Shown piece after piece: positions 5,847 through 6,993 of a stretch of 6,993 nt of DNA. Position 1 is the first letter of the stretch, and every line of letters begins with the position of its first letter. This DNA comes from Firmicutes bacterium UBA1768 (GTDB lineage Bacteria > Bacillota > Clostridia > Peptostreptococcales > Anaerovoracaceae): contig DCGW01000057.1 of assembly GCA_002315335.1 (NCBI GenBank), positions 1 through 6,993 on the forward strand, in the 5' to 3' direction. The notes under the pieces were generated by a model, which ran no database searches, was not told the origin of the DNA, and worked only from the letters and a program-made list of their open reading frames with translations. The position numbers were made by a program, and so were the translations under genes.

Positions 5847-5859
5847 AGGAGGAAAGGAG
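5847..5859 (+). promoter_or_regulatory. Double Shine-Dalgarno site ahead of cmk
   Basis: Two purine-rich sites lie in tandem: AGGAGG at 5847-5852 (10 nt before the ATG at 5863) and AAAGGAG at 5853-5859 (3 nt before it). The first has workable spacing and the second is too close. An in-frame TTG at 5839 lies upstream of both and has no site, which supports ATG at 5863. Confidence 0.6.
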
Positions 5860-5862
5860 CTT

Positions 5863-6519
5863 ATGAGTAATAAACTCGTTATAGCTATAGACGGACCTGC
5901 AGGCGCGGGTAAGAGCACGGTCGCCAGAATCATAGCCGAAATTTTTGATTGTGAGTACATTGATACGGGCGCAATGTACAGAGCGATCGCGTACAAGTGT
6001 GTCCAGAGACTTATCGATTTAGATGATGACGAAGAACTTCAGGATCTTCTTGATGATACAACGGTTGCTTTTAAGAACAAGAAAATTCTTCTTGATGGAA
6101 GACCTGTAGAAAACGAAATAAGAACGCCTAAAATCTCAAGCGTAGTTTCTAAGGTTGCTGAGAAAAAGGCAGTAAGAGAAATGCTGATTGAAGCTCAAAG
6201 AAAAATTGGGGAAGAGTGCAGCGTAGTAATGGACGGAAGAGATATAGGAACGCAGGTTTTCCCTGATGCACAGTTCAAATTCTTTGTAACGGCAAGCGTT
6301 GACGAAAGAGCTGACAGACGCTACAAGGAGCTCATTCAAAAGGGCTATGACGCTTCAAAAATAGAAATCTATCATGAGATTAAGAAAAGAGACGAATACG
6401 ATACTAACAGAGAGCTTAATCCACTAAGAAAAGCACCTGATGCCATTCTCATAGATACTACCAAGAGAACTATTAACGATGTAGTAAATGAAATCTGTGA
6501 GAGAATCAGAAGGTCTTAA
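5863..6519 (+). CDS. cmk: Cytidylate (CMP/dCMP) kinase
   Basis: A 218-residue CMP kinase, which phosphorylates CMP and dCMP to the diphosphates with ATP in the cytoplasm. Walker A is GPAGAGKST at 11-19, followed by YIDTGAMYRAIAYK (about 32-45) and, later, the nucleotide-binding segment VVMDGRDIGTQVFPDA. The C-terminal part carries RADRRYKEL and RDEYDTNRELNPLRKAPDAILIDT, the lid and substrate-binding elements typical of the bacterial enzyme. Length fits the family (about 215-230). A start at TTG 5839 would add eight residues made of ribosome-site sequence (KKGGKEL) and is rejected. It follows nrdR by 107 nt and ends at a probable terminator. The frequent clostridial neighbours of cmk (ispH, rpsA, an acyltransferase) are not downstream; fhs is. 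Confidence 0.96.
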   Translation: MSNKLVIAIDGPAGAGKSTVARIIAEIFDCEYIDTGAMYRAIAYKCVQRLIDLDDDEELQDLLDDTTVAFKNKKILLDGRPVENEIRTPKISSVVSKVAEKKAVREMLIEAQRKIGEECSVVMDGRDIGTQVFPDAQFKFFVTASVDERADRRYKELIQKGYDASKIEIYHEIKKRDEYDTNRELNPLRKAPDAILIDTTKRTINDVVNEICERIRRS

Positions 6520-6523
6520 TTTG

Positions 6524-6558
6524 AAAACTTTGCTCTGCTGTTTGGAGCGGGGCGTTTT
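6524..6558 (+). terminator. Probable terminator after cmk
   Basis: AAAAC (6524-6528) pairs with GTTTT (6554-6558), and inside it GCTC (6532-6535) pairs with GAGC (6545-6548), with G-T pairs and a small bulge between. The stem ends in TTTTAT. It lies 5 nt after the cmk stop and should separate cmk from fhs. The imperfect stem and short T run limit confidence. Confidence 0.5.
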
Positions 6559-6608
6559 ATAGTGCTAATACTTTTAATTTAAATTATTGTATAACAAAGG
6601 AGAAAATA

Positions 6609-6993
6609 ATGGCTTTTAAGACAGACATCGAAATCGCTCAGGAATCTATAATGAAACCTGTAACATCAATCGCCGATTCGCTCAATATCAAAGACGATTA
6701 TGTTGAATGCTATGGTAAGTATAAGGCAAAGATTGACTATAATATGCTTACTGAATATGAAAAGAAGCCTGACGGCAAGCTCATTCTCGTTACAGCAATC
6801 ACACCTACTCCGGCGGGTGAGGGCAAGACAACCACTACTGTAGGTCTTGGTGATGCGCTTTCCTTAATCGGAAAGAAGACTGTAATTGCTTTAAGAGAAC
6901 CATCTCTCGGTCCTGTATTTGGAGTTAAGGGCGGAGCTGCAGGCGGCGGATATGCGCAGGTTGTTCCGATGGAAGATATTAACCTTCACTTCA
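6609..6993 (+). CDS. fhs: Formate-tetrahydrofolate ligase, N-terminal part
   Basis: The first 128 codons of a protein normally about 555 residues long; the window ends inside it. It makes 10-formyltetrahydrofolate from formate, ATP and tetrahydrofolate, the entry of formate into one-carbon metabolism and, in acetogens, into the Wood-Ljungdahl methyl branch. The ATP-binding motif is [20 protein letters not shown] at about 65-84. Also visible is the strongly conserved block [22 protein letters not shown] followed by [11 protein letters not shown], which together identify the family. Start: ATG at 6609 with AAAGGAG at 6596-6602, 6 nt upstream. The 89-nt gap after cmk contains a probable terminator and then a very AT-rich stretch (6559-6595) where a promoter is expected; TATAAC at 6590-6595 resembles a -10 box, but it overlaps the leader too closely and has no good -35, so none is annotated. 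Confidence 0.96.
   Translation, partial: MAFKTDIEIAQESIMKPVTSIADSLNIKDDYVECYGKYKAKIDYNMLTEYEKKPDGKLILVTAITPTPAGEGKTTTTVGLGDALSLIGKKTVIALREPSLGPVFGVKGGAAGGGYAQVVPMEDINLHF

Noticed and set aside
6520..6608. Possible tetrahydrofolate riboswitch ahead of fhs
   Set aside because: The gap is short, AT-rich after the cmk terminator, and shows no conserved folded domain of that class.

Overview
The window looks like part of a low-to-medium G+C Bacillota chromosome, most likely a gut-type anaerobic clostridium. The reasons are strong AGGAG-type ribosome binding sites, heavy use of AGA for arginine, nrdR next to cmk, and a formate-tetrahydrofolate ligase gene. Nothing in the sequence fixes the genus. 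There is no RNA gene, insertion sequence, CRISPR array or phage gene.

Region 1 (1-730, minus strand, visibly AT-rich) holds two tandem small genes of an unrecognised family; the left one is cut by the window edge. Their first 19 residues are closely alike and then they diverge. Each has its own promoter, and the two promoters share one architecture, so the duplicated unit seems to be promoter plus gene. The right copy ends in a clean intrinsic terminator, and its promoter carries a run of eight G between the -35 and -10 boxes.

Region 2 (696-3004, plus strand) starts at a divergent promoter with a perfect TATAAT box. It encodes a four-helix membrane protein of the COG2426 'small multidrug export' family, a class II (fuculose-phosphate type) aldolase, and an MtnA-type aldose-1-phosphate isomerase that overlaps the aldolase gene by 8 bp. 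Isomerase plus aldolase is the core of the pathways that salvage methylthioribose-1-phosphate or 5-deoxyribose-1-phosphate, the leftovers of S-adenosylmethionine chemistry, to dihydroxyacetone phosphate and a small aldehyde. The membrane protein may belong to the same pathway, but that is inference.

Region 3 (3121-5208) is a MoxR-type AAA+ ATPase followed after 6 nt by a VWA-domain protein of the COG3825/CoxE-like type with a non-canonical MIDAS motif. This is a common ATPase-VWA pairing of unknown client.

Region 4 (5191-6993) is housekeeping: nrdR (repressor of ribonucleotide reductase genes) with its own promoter inside the end of the VWA gene, cmk (CMP kinase) behind a 107-nt leader that can fold, a probable terminator, and the first 128 codons of fhs. 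NrdR and Cmk both bear on the nucleotide supply, and Fhs feeds one-carbon units into purines, thymidylate and methionine. The most unusual material is in region 1; the region 2 gene set gives the clearest pathway hypothesis.
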